DNA from: Balneolales bacterium
GTDB taxonomy: Bacteria > Bacteroidota > Rhodothermia > Balneolales > Natronogracilivirgulaceae
Direction: 5' to 3'
Assembly: GCA_007133875.1 (NCBI GenBank)
Contig: SLLW01000071.1
Span: 1-5,744, forward strand
DNA: 5,744 nt
A model generated the notes under the pieces. It worked only from the letters and a program-made list of their open reading frames with translations, ran no database searches and was not told the origin of the DNA. The position numbers were made by a program, and so were the translations under genes. How positions within the stretch are numbered: position 1 is the first letter of the stretch; each line of letters begins with the position of its first letter. Shown here one piece after another: positions 1-5,744 of this stretch.

Positions 1-32
1 AGAATTGACGTATCCGGAACTCATACTATTGT

Positions 33-731
33 ATGTTAGTGAAATTAATAAAAACGTTTCGTGATGATCTGACAGGGTTACTGTATCCGGTAACGTGCCT
101 GGTTTGCGGTGACCGGCTTCGTGACCAGACGCATCTATGTTCGTATTGCCTCAATTATGCATTTGTCCCGTTCGAACGGGAAGGGCGTGAGTCAGGAGGG
201 GGCATGATACTGCCTGACTGGATCGCCATGCAGGACGCCCTGTGGGAGTTTGATAAGGGTGGATATCTGCAGGATGTGCTGCATCAATTGAAATATAACG
301 GACTCGAGAAACTTGGAAGTGCGCTTGGCCGTCAGCTCGGCGGAAAGTTGCGGCACAATTACTGGATGGCTCCGCTTGAGGATTCGCTGTTGCTGCCTGT
401 GCCGTTGCACTCGTCACGGCAGCGTAAACGTGGATATAATCAGGCGTCACTCATTGCCGGGGGAGTAGCAGAAGTCACAGGTGCGGAAACGGTAGGTTCA
501 AATGCCGTGATCCGTATCAGGAACACGGCGACACAGACCGGACTCAATGCCCGGGTACGCCGGAAAAACATCGGCGGCGCTTTTCATCTGGTCCAAAGCG
601 AGCAGTTCCGGAACCGTCCGGTGATCATCATCGATGATGTCATCACTACCGGAGCTACGGTCATGGAGCTGGCATCATTGATCAGGCCGGAAGCTGCATG
701 TATCGGGATAGTGACCGTTGCCAAAGCATGA
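33..731 (+). CDS. ComF family protein (phosphoribosyltransferase-like)
   Basis: A 232-residue protein with the full ComF layout. A short N-terminal zinc-ribbon-like module has two CxxC pairs (C22/C25 and C36/C39). A type I phosphoribosyltransferase fold follows, with the family block LPVPLHSSRQRKRGYNQA at about 121-138 and the R-NTATQTGLNARVRRKN stretch at 163-179. The PRPP-binding loop VIIIDDVITTGAT is at 197-209, with the paired acidic residues D201/D202. In competent bacteria ComF proteins help DNA uptake from the cytoplasmic side. In most other bacteria the role is unproven, and an activity on phosphoribosyl compounds is only inferred from the fold. The length is normal for the family and the frame is intact. 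The ATG at 33 is the first usable start and leaves about 8 residues before the LLYP/CxxC region. No SD sequence is visible, and the promoter must lie at or beyond the window edge. The family call is firm; the cellular role is not. Confidence 0.93.
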   Translation: MLVKLIKTFRDDLTGLLYPVTCLVCGDRLRDQTHLCSYCLNYAFVPFEREGRESGGGMILPDWIAMQDALWEFDKGGYLQDVLHQLKYNGLEKLGSALGRQLGGKLRHNYWMAPLEDSLLLPVPLHSSRQRKRGYNQASLIAGGVAEVTGAETVGSNAVIRIRNTATQTGLNARVRRKNIGGAFHLVQSEQFRNRPVIIIDDVITTGATVMELASLIRPEAACIGIVTVAKA

Positions 732-767
732 AAGGGCTGCATACTTTTTTGGGGATTACAGCAGATA

Positions 768-795
768 GCAATAAATTGCAGACAATCGAAATTGT
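768..795. repeat. Two tandem short inverted repeats upstream of the membrane-protein gene
   Basis: Two 5-bp dyads lie back to back in the comF-to-membrane-gene gap. GCAAT-aa-ATTGC is at 768-779 and ACAAT-cgaa-ATTGT at 782-795. Both contain the CAAT...ATTG core, and their centres are about 15 bp apart. The second dyad covers the place where a -35 box for the TATAAT at 808-813 would fall. This could be an operator for a dimeric regulator or simply AT-rich chance. The sequence symmetry is directly visible; any function is inferred. Confidence 0.35.
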
Positions 796-807
796 AGAAA
801 AAAGTAG

Positions 808-813
808 TATAAT
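808..813 (+). promoter_or_regulatory. Possible -10 box for the membrane protein-menG unit
   Basis: A perfect TATAAT lies 12 bases before the ATG at 826, in the only sizeable gap upstream of the membrane-protein gene. No good -35 hexamer lies 16-18 bp upstream (the bases at 785-790 read ATCGAA). If used, the transcript would have only about six untranslated bases, which would be nearly leaderless. The match may be chance in an AT-rich gap. Confidence 0.3.
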
Positions 814-825
814 GCCAAAGATTTC

Positions 826-1482
826 ATGAGTGTATCCCGACTGACGGACAGTCACTATATCGAAACTCCCCGTGGAATATTCACCTCTGCCGGCAACTGG
901 TTTCACATCACAAAAGATAGCCTGGATACCTATGCTCCGGGCCTGCTGAAAAAGCAACCCCTTGAAAAGCTTATAAAAAAAGCGGAAGTATGGATTCGGA
1001 GTGTCGATAACCTCGGGATCGTACTCTTTATGCTGTTGCTGTACAGTCAGAATCTTGCAGTTGCCGCAACCTCCATACTGCTTTTTGTACCTGTTTGGCA
1101 CATCAATAAAAGCAGTTTTATCAGCCTGCCTCTCACGGCGGTACTATCGGTAATCGACAAAGAGATTTTTGTAGTTCTGCTTTCCGTACTGGTTTTGAGC
1201 TGGATGGGGATTACCGACCAGTACCTTTCTGTGTTTCTGGGTATTGTTTTTTTCTGTATCCTGAAATTCGGGTGGTTCCGATGGCTGGTGGAATGGCTTT
1301 ACGGAAAGATCAGCAACACAAGTATGCTCCTCAACGACCGGGTATTGAAAATGATCATCCTGAAATATGCGATCAAAGAGGATATCCCTGTGAAAGAGGT
1401 GGATGCGATGGAGAAAGAGATTCTTTCGCTCATCAGGCAACAGAGGGAAGTTGTGAACAAATACAAGAAGAAGAGGAAGTAA
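826..1482 (+). CDS. Unrecognised integral membrane protein
   Basis: A 218-residue protein that I cannot assign to a family. Residues 1-62 are polar and lack a signal peptide. Three or four hydrophobic stretches follow, at about 63-92, 99-109, 114-130 and 134-155, with the charged IDKE at 110-113 breaking the middle. The tail from about 156 is charged and probably helical (NDRVLKMIILKYAIKEDIP at 170-188, then a Glu/Lys/Gln-rich helix). It ends in a strongly basic KYKKKRK, which by the positive-inside rule suggests a cytoplasmic C-terminus. ATG 826 is the first start after an in-frame stop at 805-807, and the next methionine is residue 69, inside the membrane region, so this start is well constrained. 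The gene ends six bases before menG and contains menG's ribosome site, which points to co-transcription. A link to quinone metabolism is guilt by neighbourhood only. Confidence 0.8.
   Translation: MSVSRLTDSHYIETPRGIFTSAGNWFHITKDSLDTYAPGLLKKQPLEKLIKKAEVWIRSVDNLGIVLFMLLLYSQNLAVAATSILLFVPVWHINKSSFISLPLTAVLSVIDKEIFVVLLSVLVLSWMGITDQYLSVFLGIVFFCILKFGWFRWLVEWLYGKISNTSMLLNDRVLKMIILKYAIKEDIPVKEVDAMEKEILSLIRQQREVVNKYKKKRK
1472..1479 (+). promoter_or_regulatory. Ribosome binding site of menG
   Basis: AGAGGAAG lies nine bases upstream of the menG ATG at 1489, inside the last codons of the membrane-protein gene. It is one of the clearest SD-like sequences in the window. It implies that ribosomes finishing the upstream gene pass directly over the menG start region. 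Confidence 0.6.
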
Positions 1483-1488
1483 CCCTAT

Positions 1489-2178
1489 ATGAGCGAAGAC
1501 GTACGACGGATGTTTGCATCCATATCGGATCGGTATGATCTGCTGAATACGGTCTTGTCACTTGGAATACATCACCGGTGGAGGAAAAAAGCGGTCAAAG
1601 TGAGCGGCGCTTCGGAGGGAATGAATGTGCTTGACTGTGCGACCGGGACGGGTGATCTGGCGATCGTTTTCAAAAAAGCTGTCGGGCAGAATGGCAGCGT
1701 GACAGGAACCGATTTTGCCGCCGAAATGCTTGAGCAGGCGCCGGTCAAGTCGAAAAAAAAGGGGCTCGAAATTACCTGGGAAGTGGCCGATGCGATGAAT
1801 CTTCCGTATGATGACAACCGGTTTGATATCAGCAGTATCGCTTTTGGTATACGGAATGTTGATGAACCGCTTACCGCCCTGTCGGAAATGGCGCGGGTGG
1901 TCAGGCCTGGTGGAAAGGTTATCGTACTTGAGTTTGGCCAGCCATCCGGACTTATTAAATACCCCTACATGTGGCACAGCAAATATGTCATTCCTGTAGT
2001 GGGGGGATGGATCAGCGGTAACAGGGAGGCGTACCGCTATCTTCCGGAAACCAGTGCCGCTTTTCCGGCTGGAGAAAAATTCGTCTCTCTCATGAAAAAA
2101 ACAGGTCAGTTTACATCGTTCAGCACCACACCGTTAATTCAGGGTATTGCCAATATTTACAGCGGGACAGTGCGTTGA
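1489..2178 (+). CDS. menG: Demethylmenaquinone methyltransferase (UbiE/MenG family)
   Basis: A 229-residue class I S-adenosylmethionine methyltransferase. It performs the last step of menaquinone synthesis, C-methylation of demethylmenaquinone, at the inner face of the membrane. The family's N-terminal signature is present (F-SISDRYDLLN---SLGIHHRWR, about 9-32). The SAM-binding motif I is LDCATGTGDLA at 48-58, the acidic ribose-binding loop is GTD at 73-75, and AFGIRN is at 118-123. The second UbiE signature is RVVRPGGK--VLEFGQP at 136-152, and REAYRYLPET follows near the C-terminal third. The length matches menaquinone-only MenG proteins and is shorter than E. coli UbiE (251), which also serves ubiquinone. 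No ubiquinone gene is in view, so MenG is the better name, though UbiE cannot be excluded. Cys50 occupies a motif I position where I would expect Val or Leu, a minor variation. Confidence 0.94.
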   Translation: MSEDVRRMFASISDRYDLLNTVLSLGIHHRWRKKAVKVSGASEGMNVLDCATGTGDLAIVFKKAVGQNGSVTGTDFAAEMLEQAPVKSKKKGLEITWEVADAMNLPYDDNRFDISSIAFGIRNVDEPLTALSEMARVVRPGGKVIVLEFGQPSGLIKYPYMWHSKYVIPVVGGWISGNREAYRYLPETSAAFPAGEKFVSLMKKTGQFTSFSTTPLIQGIANIYSGTVR

Positions 2179-2210
2179 TCACAACCGAGATTTCATAATA
2201 CTTCTAAATA

Positions 2211-2246
2211 GTGGTATCGTTCGCACATCTTGCGTATTTTTACCAC
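2211..2246 (+). other. Two-tier hairpin in the menG-fabZ gap (leader structure or weak terminator)
   Basis: Inside the 95-bp gap after menG, GTGGTA (2211-2216) pairs perfectly with TACCAC (2241-2246). Nested inside, CGCA (2222-2225) pairs with TGCG (2231-2234) around a five-base loop. A run of five T follows at 2251-2255, four bases after the stem. The shape could be a weak terminator for the menG unit or a structured fabZ leader. The long internal loop (5 and 6 bases) makes it a poor classical terminator. Pairing is read directly; function is open. Confidence 0.35.
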
Positions 2247-2273
2247 TCCGTTTTTCCTCATAAACTGAACATC

Positions 2274-2711
2274 ATGCGTATAGAAGAAATCAAAAAATTA
2301 CTTCCTCATCGTTACCCGTTTCTGCTGGTTGACCGGGTTCTGGAAATCGGGGAGGACAGTATCGTAGCCATTAAAAACGTCACCGCTAATGAGGATTTTT
2401 TCAATGGCCATTTTCCGGGTGCCCCGGTGATGCCGGGCGTGCTGCAGGTCGAAGCGCTGGCCCAGGCCGGATGCCTGTTGACCCTGGAGAAGCAGATTGA
2501 TAATCCCGATGATGTTATTATCGTTTTTTCCGCCATCAACAAAGCGAAATTCCGCCGGCCGGTTGTTCCGGGAGACCAGCTCCGGCTGGAAGTTCAGCTT
2601 CTTTCCACCCGTCGTAATTTCCTGACTATGTCCGGCAAAGCGTCGGTTGAGGGGGAGATGGCCTGTGAACTTGAGGCGACAGCGGCAATCGTTTCGAAGG
2701 ACAAATTATGA
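2274..2711 (+). CDS. fabZ: 3-hydroxyacyl-[acyl-carrier-protein] dehydratase FabZ
   Basis: A 145-residue hot-dog-fold enzyme. It dehydrates (3R)-hydroxyacyl-ACP to trans-2-enoyl-ACP in the type II fatty-acid elongation cycle in the cytoplasm. The N-terminal [15 protein letters not shown] (about 6-22) and the catalytic block [21 protein letters not shown] (44-64) are canonical. They contain the active-site His46 and Glu60. A core [13 protein letters not shown] segment follows. I chose the ATG at 2274. An in-frame GTG at 2211 would add 21 residues (ending HKLNI) that do not belong to the family, and that GTG sits in the hairpin. No SD sequence precedes 2274. The protein is stand-alone, with no LpxC domain fused to it, unlike the LpxC-FabZ fusions known in many Bacteroidota. 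The stop overlaps the panB start as ATGA, indicating translational coupling. Confidence 0.95.
   Translation: MRIEEIKKLLPHRYPFLLVDRVLEIGEDSIVAIKNVTANEDFFNGHFPGAPVMPGVLQVEALAQAGCLLTLEKQIDNPDDVIIVFSAINKAKFRRPVVPGDQLRLEVQLLSTRRNFLTMSGKASVEGEMACELEATAAIVSKDKL
2697..2701 (+). promoter_or_regulatory. Ribosome binding site of panB
   Basis: AAGGA lies six bases before the panB ATG at 2708, within the last codons of fabZ. Together with the ATGA overlap it supports the 2708 start and coupled translation of the two genes. Confidence 0.55.
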
Positions 2712-3535
2712 GTACCCAGTCAGGAACGGCCACGACTCCCAGAATTACAACCCGTACGGTTGTGGACATGAAAGGGCGAAGCGAAAAAATCAGTATGCTT
2801 ACCGCCTATGATTTTACGATGGCCCGGATTGTGGATCAGGCGGGGGTGGATATCATTCTGGTCGGGGACTCTGCAAGTAACGTCATGGCCGGCCATGAAA
2901 CCACACTCCCCATCACCCTGGAACAGATGATGTATCATACTGCTTGTGTGGTGCGGGGGACCGATCACGCCCTGGTTGTGGCCGATTTGCCTTTTATGAG
3001 TTATCAGGTGACTGACACCGGGGCTCTGGAGAGTGCCGGACGCATGATGAAAGAGGCCGGCGCCCATGCTGTGAAACTGGAAGGTGGAGCTTACGTGGCT
3101 CCGACTGTAAAAAAAATTGTGGATGCCGGCATTCCGGTGATGGGCCATTTGGGCCTCACACCCCAAAGTATTTATAAATTCGGGACCTATAAAGTGCGGG
3201 CGACAGACAGCGAAGAGGCCGACCGGTTGCTTTCTGATGCCCGCCTGCTTGAGGAAGCCGGTTGCTTCGCCGTGGTACTCGAGAAAATTCCGAGCAATCT
3301 GGCCGAAAAGGTTACATCCGAACTATCTATTCCTACCATCGGCATCGGTGCCGGACAAGCGTGTGACGGGCAGGTGCTGGTCACCCATGATATGCTGGGG
3401 CTGAACAAAGATTTCAGTCCGAGGTTTCTGCGTCGCTACGCCGACATGCATTCTCAGATGACCGATGCGATTAAAAATTACCATTCCGATGTAAAGAAGG
3501 GGACATTCCCCGACAAAAATGAGCAGTATGAGTAA
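2708..3535 (+). CDS. panB: 3-methyl-2-oxobutanoate hydroxymethyltransferase (ketopantoate hydroxymethyltransferase)
   Basis: A 275-residue TIM-barrel enzyme. It transfers a one-carbon unit from methylene-tetrahydrofolate to alpha-ketoisovalerate, giving ketopantoate, the first committed step towards pantothenate, CoA and the ACP arm. Visible landmarks in order are [16 protein letters not shown] at 31-46 and the [17 protein letters not shown] block from 52. D54, D93 ([10 protein letters not shown]) and E125 (KLEGG) correspond to the metal/substrate ligands. [10 protein letters not shown] is at 145-154, the catalytic acid E192 is in VVLEKIP, and GIGAG is at 212-216, followed by [13 protein letters not shown]. 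All key residues are present and the length is normal. The first 12-15 residues ([11 protein letters not shown]) are a low-complexity extension before the conserved core. The start overlaps the fabZ stop by four bases. No panC or panD is in the window, so the rest of the pathway must be encoded elsewhere. Confidence 0.96.
   Translation: MSTQSGTATTPRITTRTVVDMKGRSEKISMLTAYDFTMARIVDQAGVDIILVGDSASNVMAGHETTLPITLEQMMYHTACVVRGTDHALVVADLPFMSYQVTDTGALESAGRMMKEAGAHAVKLEGGAYVAPTVKKIVDAGIPVMGHLGLTPQSIYKFGTYKVRATDSEEADRLLSDARLLEEAGCFAVVLEKIPSNLAEKVTSELSIPTIGIGAGQACDGQVLVTHDMLGLNKDFSPRFLRRYADMHSQMTDAIKNYHSDVKKGTFPDKNEQYE
3499..3511 (+). other. Compact GC hairpin just before the surE start
   Basis: GGGGA (3499-3503) and TCCCC (3507-3511) form a perfect five-pair stem with a three-base CAT loop. 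It lies in the last codons of panB and ends seven bases before the first surE ATG (3519). It captures the G-run of the only purine-rich SD-like stretch nearby (AAGGGGA, 3497-3503). It could make surE translation depend on ribosomes finishing panB, or it could be a coding coincidence. Confidence 0.35.
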
Positions 3536-4301
3536 GAATTATTATGATCCCGACCGGTTGATTCTGGTCTGCAATGACGATGGGATTTTTTCCCCGGGGA
3601 TCCGGGCTTTAGCCGAGGTTGCCAAGGAGTTCGGAGAGGTGTCCATCATCGCACCCGACCGCCAGCAAAGTGCCGTAGGACATGCCATTACGGTATCGGA
3701 CCCGCTCCGGGTGACATCGTTTCAGATCAATTCCAAAATGAAAGGTCAGGCCGTCAACGGTACTCCGGCCGACTGCGTAAAACTGGGCCATGACAAACTG
3801 ATGGGCCGCAAGCCTGATCTGGTGTTGAGCGGAATTAATCACGGCTCCAATGCCGGCATCAATATTATTTACTCGGGGACGGTGAGTGCCGCGACCGAGG
3901 GAACCATTCTGGGCTATCCATCCATTGCGGTGAGCTGTACCGAATTTACGGAGTCGGCGGAACTGACCGGCGCCCAGGATGCCGCAAGGCGTGCGGTACG
4001 ATTTGTGCTCGACCACGGACTTCCATCGGGAATCACGCTGAATGTCAACGCTCCGGGCGGGCCACTAAAAGGATTGCGCTGGGCAAAACAGGCCAATAGC
4101 CGCTATGTCGAGGAGTTTGAAGGCCGGATTGACCCCCACAACAAGCCCTATTTCTGGATAACCGGCCGGCTGGAAATTCTGGACCAGGGGGAAGATCTGG
4201 ATCTCAATCTGCTGAATCAGGGGTATGCTACCATCACACCGATCCAATACGATCTCACCGCCCACAATTTTTTTAAAAACCAGAGCAAGGAGTTGACATA
4301 A
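3519..4301 (+). CDS. surE: 5'/3'-nucleotidase SurE
   Basis: A 260-residue metal-dependent phosphatase of the SurE family. It removes phosphate from nucleoside 5'- and 3'-monophosphates and, in studied members, from short polyphosphate. It acts in the cytoplasm and is associated with stationary-phase survival. The N-terminal [17 protein letters not shown] (15-31) carries the acidic pair D20/D21. S51 ([11 protein letters not shown]) and N107 (SGINHGSN, 104-111) complete the expected divalent-metal site. NGTPADCV (80-87) and a [11 protein letters not shown] segment are typical family blocks. The C-terminus ends with the usual [13 protein letters not shown]. Two starts are possible: ATG 3519 (17-bp overlap with panB) or ATG 3528 (257 residues, 8-bp overlap). 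Both precede the conserved region, and no well-spaced ribosome site decides between them. It is the last gene of the fabZ cluster and converges on the lipase gene with a 26-bp gap. Confidence 0.95.
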   Translation: MSSMSKNYYDPDRLILVCNDDGIFSPGIRALAEVAKEFGEVSIIAPDRQQSAVGHAITVSDPLRVTSFQINSKMKGQAVNGTPADCVKLGHDKLMGRKPDLVLSGINHGSNAGINIIYSGTVSAATEGTILGYPSIAVSCTEFTESAELTGAQDAARRAVRFVLDHGLPSGITLNVNAPGGPLKGLRWAKQANSRYVEEFEGRIDPHNKPYFWITGRLEILDQGEDLDLNLLNQGYATITPIQYDLTAHNFFKNQSKELT

Positions 4302-4327
4302 ACGCAAAATCTTGTGTCGCTTCGATT

Positions 4328-5185
4328 TTAAAAACCCGCGTCCACCAGCAGGTCCATCACATCATCCCAGAAAATATTCCACTCCTTTTTATGCTCTCGC
4401 ATCAGACCAACCTTGATCTGTTCCAGGTGTGAAAGGCTTGTGGTCCGGATGTGGTCTCCGTATATGGCGCTCTCGCGACTCACAAATCCGTCATTGATTC
4501 CCTCTTTTTCAAAGATAAGCCGGTTAAAAAGCATCAGGGATGAGTTTATGGGCTCCTCGGTTCCCTTGCCGCAGGCTGCGGAAAATGAAAAATACCGGAC
4601 CCCGGGTGCATCTTTCACATGTTTTGAAAACGTTCCACTGATATAGCTGCGTGTAAGTTGCTCGAGTGCACCCCTGGCATCGCTGGGAATGGAAGGATAG
4701 ACCCTGTTTCCGACCAGGTCTGTAAACTTCATGAACTGCTTCCGGAGCGCACCGGGGGTACTCAGCGTGAAATCTGCCAGCGATGAACCGCTGTTTGGCG
4801 AGGAGACGGTGGTCAGGGAGGCGACGACATCCTGCAGCTGGTGTTTGTGAATCATATACCGGGTGTCAAGTCCCCCCATGCTGTACGCGACAATGTTCAC
4901 TTTCCGGCTGCCGGTCTCTTTCAGAATCATCCCCAGGATCTTCAGCCATTCGGCGGATCGCACCTCGATACGGCCGTAAGGAACCACGTTCGGCGCAAAA
5001 GCGCATACTCCGTGCTTACGCATGTACATGCAGACCTTGTGCAAGGGTGAAGGGGTGATGAAACCGGCGATGGTACCGTATCCGTGGCAAAGCAACACCG
5101 GGTAACGCAGCGGGCGGATCGAAGGCTGCGGAAACATCCGGGACGATGGAAGTGATTCCGGGGATATCAGGTCTTCGTTGTTCAT
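4328..5185 (-). CDS. Alpha/beta-hydrolase, bacterial triacylglycerol-lipase/esterase type
   Basis: A 285-residue serine hydrolase. The strand and oxyanion loop YPVLLCHGYG are at 28-37, with HG at 34-35. The nucleophile elbow VAYSMGGLD is at 99-107, with Ser102 and an A-x-S-x-G pattern. A TTVSSPNSGSSLADF segment and a GALEQLT stretch resemble Pseudomonas/Burkholderia lipases. The likely acid is Asp232 (GINDGFVS) and the likely base is His253 (SLSHLEQI), so a full triad is visible. There is no signal peptide or membrane anchor, so the product should be cytoplasmic, unlike the secreted lipases it resembles. I use the ATG at 5185, which overlaps the upstream gene's stop as ATGA. A start at 5242 would add 19 residues and run about 60 bp into that gene. 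No SD precedes the chosen start, consistent with coupling. The substrate is unknown; it could be an ester lipid, a storage ester or a small ester. Confidence 0.85.
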   Translation of the reverse strand: MNNEDLISPESLPSSRMFPQPSIRPLRYPVLLCHGYGTIAGFITPSPLHKVCMYMRKHGVCAFAPNVVPYGRIEVRSAEWLKILGMILKETGSRKVNIVAYSMGGLDTRYMIHKHQLQDVVASLTTVSSPNSGSSLADFTLSTPGALRKQFMKFTDLVGNRVYPSIPSDARGALEQLTRSYISGTFSKHVKDAPGVRYFSFSAACGKGTEEPINSSLMLFNRLIFEKEGINDGFVSRESAIYGDHIRTTSLSHLEQIKVGLMREHKKEWNIFWDDVMDLLVDAGF

Positions 5186-5744
5186 GACAGCACAAAAACA
5201 ACGCCGCCGCGCTGAATGCGCGGAATCCACTCTTCCAGCCAATCCAGCGTATTGTCGGTAGCCCGGATCAGTACTTTCGGTGTGCCCGCCTGTCGCGCCA
5301 GACGGGAATAGGTAAGCATCTGCTGGTCGAATTCAAAACGATTGTTACTGCTGATTATCCTCATTCCGGAACCGTCGGTGATGGTTATACCCATCTCTTT
5401 GAGTTCTTCGGACGGATTGTGCTCCGGGATGTCGAATGCCAGCAACCGGGGAGTCTGGCGTGCACGCGATACCGCTTCCAGCGCTTGCAAAAGATCGGGG
5501 TCATCCAGCCTGGTTTTATGGTAGGATGTTTGGGAGTCATCATGCCAGACCCATATCGGGGTTATGTCATCCGGAAGCGATTCGGCCCACCGGATCAGAG
5601 AGCGGCGCGATGCCGACCTCAGTACAACTCCGACCGGAGCCCCAATGTCCCGAAGACGCTCAAGTTGTGATGCAGATGGACGTTGGTCAAAATAGACCAT
5701 CAGACTGGCCGGGTGGGGGATGCGAACCAATTCGCTGTCGGTTC
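5182..5744 (-). CDS. Divergent polysaccharide-deacetylase-like protein, C-terminal part (5' end outside window)
   Basis: The frame stays open to the right edge of the window, so this is probably the 3' part of a longer gene. Counting from the in-frame TTG at 5730, residues 10-15 (LMVYFD) form a first beta-strand. Alternating strands and helices of a barrel-like fold follow (GVVLR 34-38, PIWVWHDD 58-65, RLLAFDIPEH 95-104, ITITDGSG 115-122). The end, RFEFDQQ (131-137), LARQAG (144-149) and TLDWLEEWIPRIQRGGVVFVLS (161-182), resembles the C-terminus of the divergent polysaccharide deacetylase family (YibQ type). The usual metal-binding Asp pair, the NHMGS motif and the final histidine-proline turn are not seen, so it may be catalytically inactive. 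Assignment is by remembered pattern only and is moderate. A full-length protein starting at ATG 5700 or TTG 5730 is less likely. Its stop overlaps the lipase start as ATGA. Confidence 0.55.
   Translation of the reverse strand, partial: TDSELVRIPHPASLMVYFDQRPSASQLERLRDIGAPVGVVLRSASRRSLIRWAESLPDDITPIWVWHDDSQTSYHKTRLDDPDLLQALEAVSRARQTPRLLAFDIPEHNPSEELKEMGITITDGSGMRIISSNNRFEFDQQMLTYSRLARQAGTPKVLIRATDNTLDWLEEWIPRIQRGGVVFVLS

Noticed and set aside
5..31. TTGACG and a TActATTG-like element before comF as a promoter
   Set aside because: The spacing (13-16 bp) is off for either a standard or a Bacteroidota-type promoter, and the elements would place the transcript start inside the coding region.
151..450. 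Minus-strand open frames over comF and similar antisense frames over panB, surE and menG
   Set aside because: They lie opposite clearly recognised genes, show no domain character, and are shadows of the real frames.
736..764. GCTGC...GCAG plus a T-run after comF as a terminator
   Set aside because: The arms are four to five bases with a loop of about 20, and the T-run is inside the loop rather than after the stem.
2175..2199. TTGATC and CATAAT after menG as a fabZ promoter
   Set aside because: The spacer is only 13 bp and the first hexamer overlaps the menG stop codon.
2211..2273. Extension of FabZ by 21 residues from the GTG at 2211
   Set aside because: The extra residues have no FabZ character, the GTG lies in a hairpin, and the ATG at 2274 gives the normal family length and N-terminus.
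3591..3600. Perfect palindrome TCCCCGGGGA within surE
   Set aside because: It encodes part of the conserved SurE N-terminal motif (Ser-Pro-Gly) and has no partner copies in the window; best explained by codon choice.
4306..4329. AAAATC...GATTTT inverted repeat between the convergent surE and lipase genes, as a bidirectional terminator
   Set aside because: The stem is only six mostly A/T pairs with a 12-base loop and no proper T-tail on either strand; the gap is too short to judge.
5186..5242. Longer lipase starting at 5242
   Set aside because: It would overlap the upstream gene by about 60 bp with residues unlike the family, while the ATG at 5185 makes a clean ATGA overlap.

Overview
The window looks like ordinary chromosomal DNA from a Gram-negative, menaquinone-using bacterium of roughly balanced base composition. 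It is densely coded, with eight genes, all gene gaps under 100 bp, and no mobile element, tRNA, rRNA or CRISPR array. The mix of a MenG-type methyltransferase, stand-alone FabZ, PanB, SurE and ComF, with several starts lacking a Shine-Dalgarno (SD) sequence, would fit the Bacteroidota/Balneolota/Chlorobiota side of the tree. This placement is an impression from gene content only and is not demonstrated.

Layout. (1) Positions 33-2178, plus strand: a ComF-family phosphoribosyltransferase-like protein, a 94-bp gap with tandem inverted repeats and a TATAAT box, an unrecognised 218-residue membrane protein, and menG six bases after it. (2) Positions 2274-4301, plus strand: a tight fabZ-panB-surE cluster. 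It is preceded by a 95-bp leader with a two-tier hairpin. fabZ and panB share an ATGA overlap, and surE starts inside the end of panB. (3) Positions 4328-5744, minus strand, converging on surE: the C-terminal part of a divergent polysaccharide-deacetylase-like protein that runs off the window edge, followed through an ATGA overlap by a predicted cytoplasmic alpha/beta-hydrolase of the bacterial lipase type.

How the genes fit together. MenG finishes menaquinone. FabZ dehydrates the acyl-ACP intermediate of fatty-acid elongation. PanB makes the first committed precursor of pantothenate, the source of the phosphopantetheine arm of ACP and CoA. SurE is a nucleotide/polyphosphate phosphatase often tied to stationary-phase survival. 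The fabZ-panB pairing is therefore metabolically sensible. The minus-strand pair is less clear: a deacetylase-fold protein that appears to have lost its metal ligands is coupled to an apparently intact serine hydrolase lacking a signal peptide.

Nothing here amounts to a convincing new defence, mobile or RNA system. The points most worth a second look are the unknown membrane protein upstream of menG, the deacetylase-like/lipase pair, and three small inverted-repeat structures placed at gene starts.
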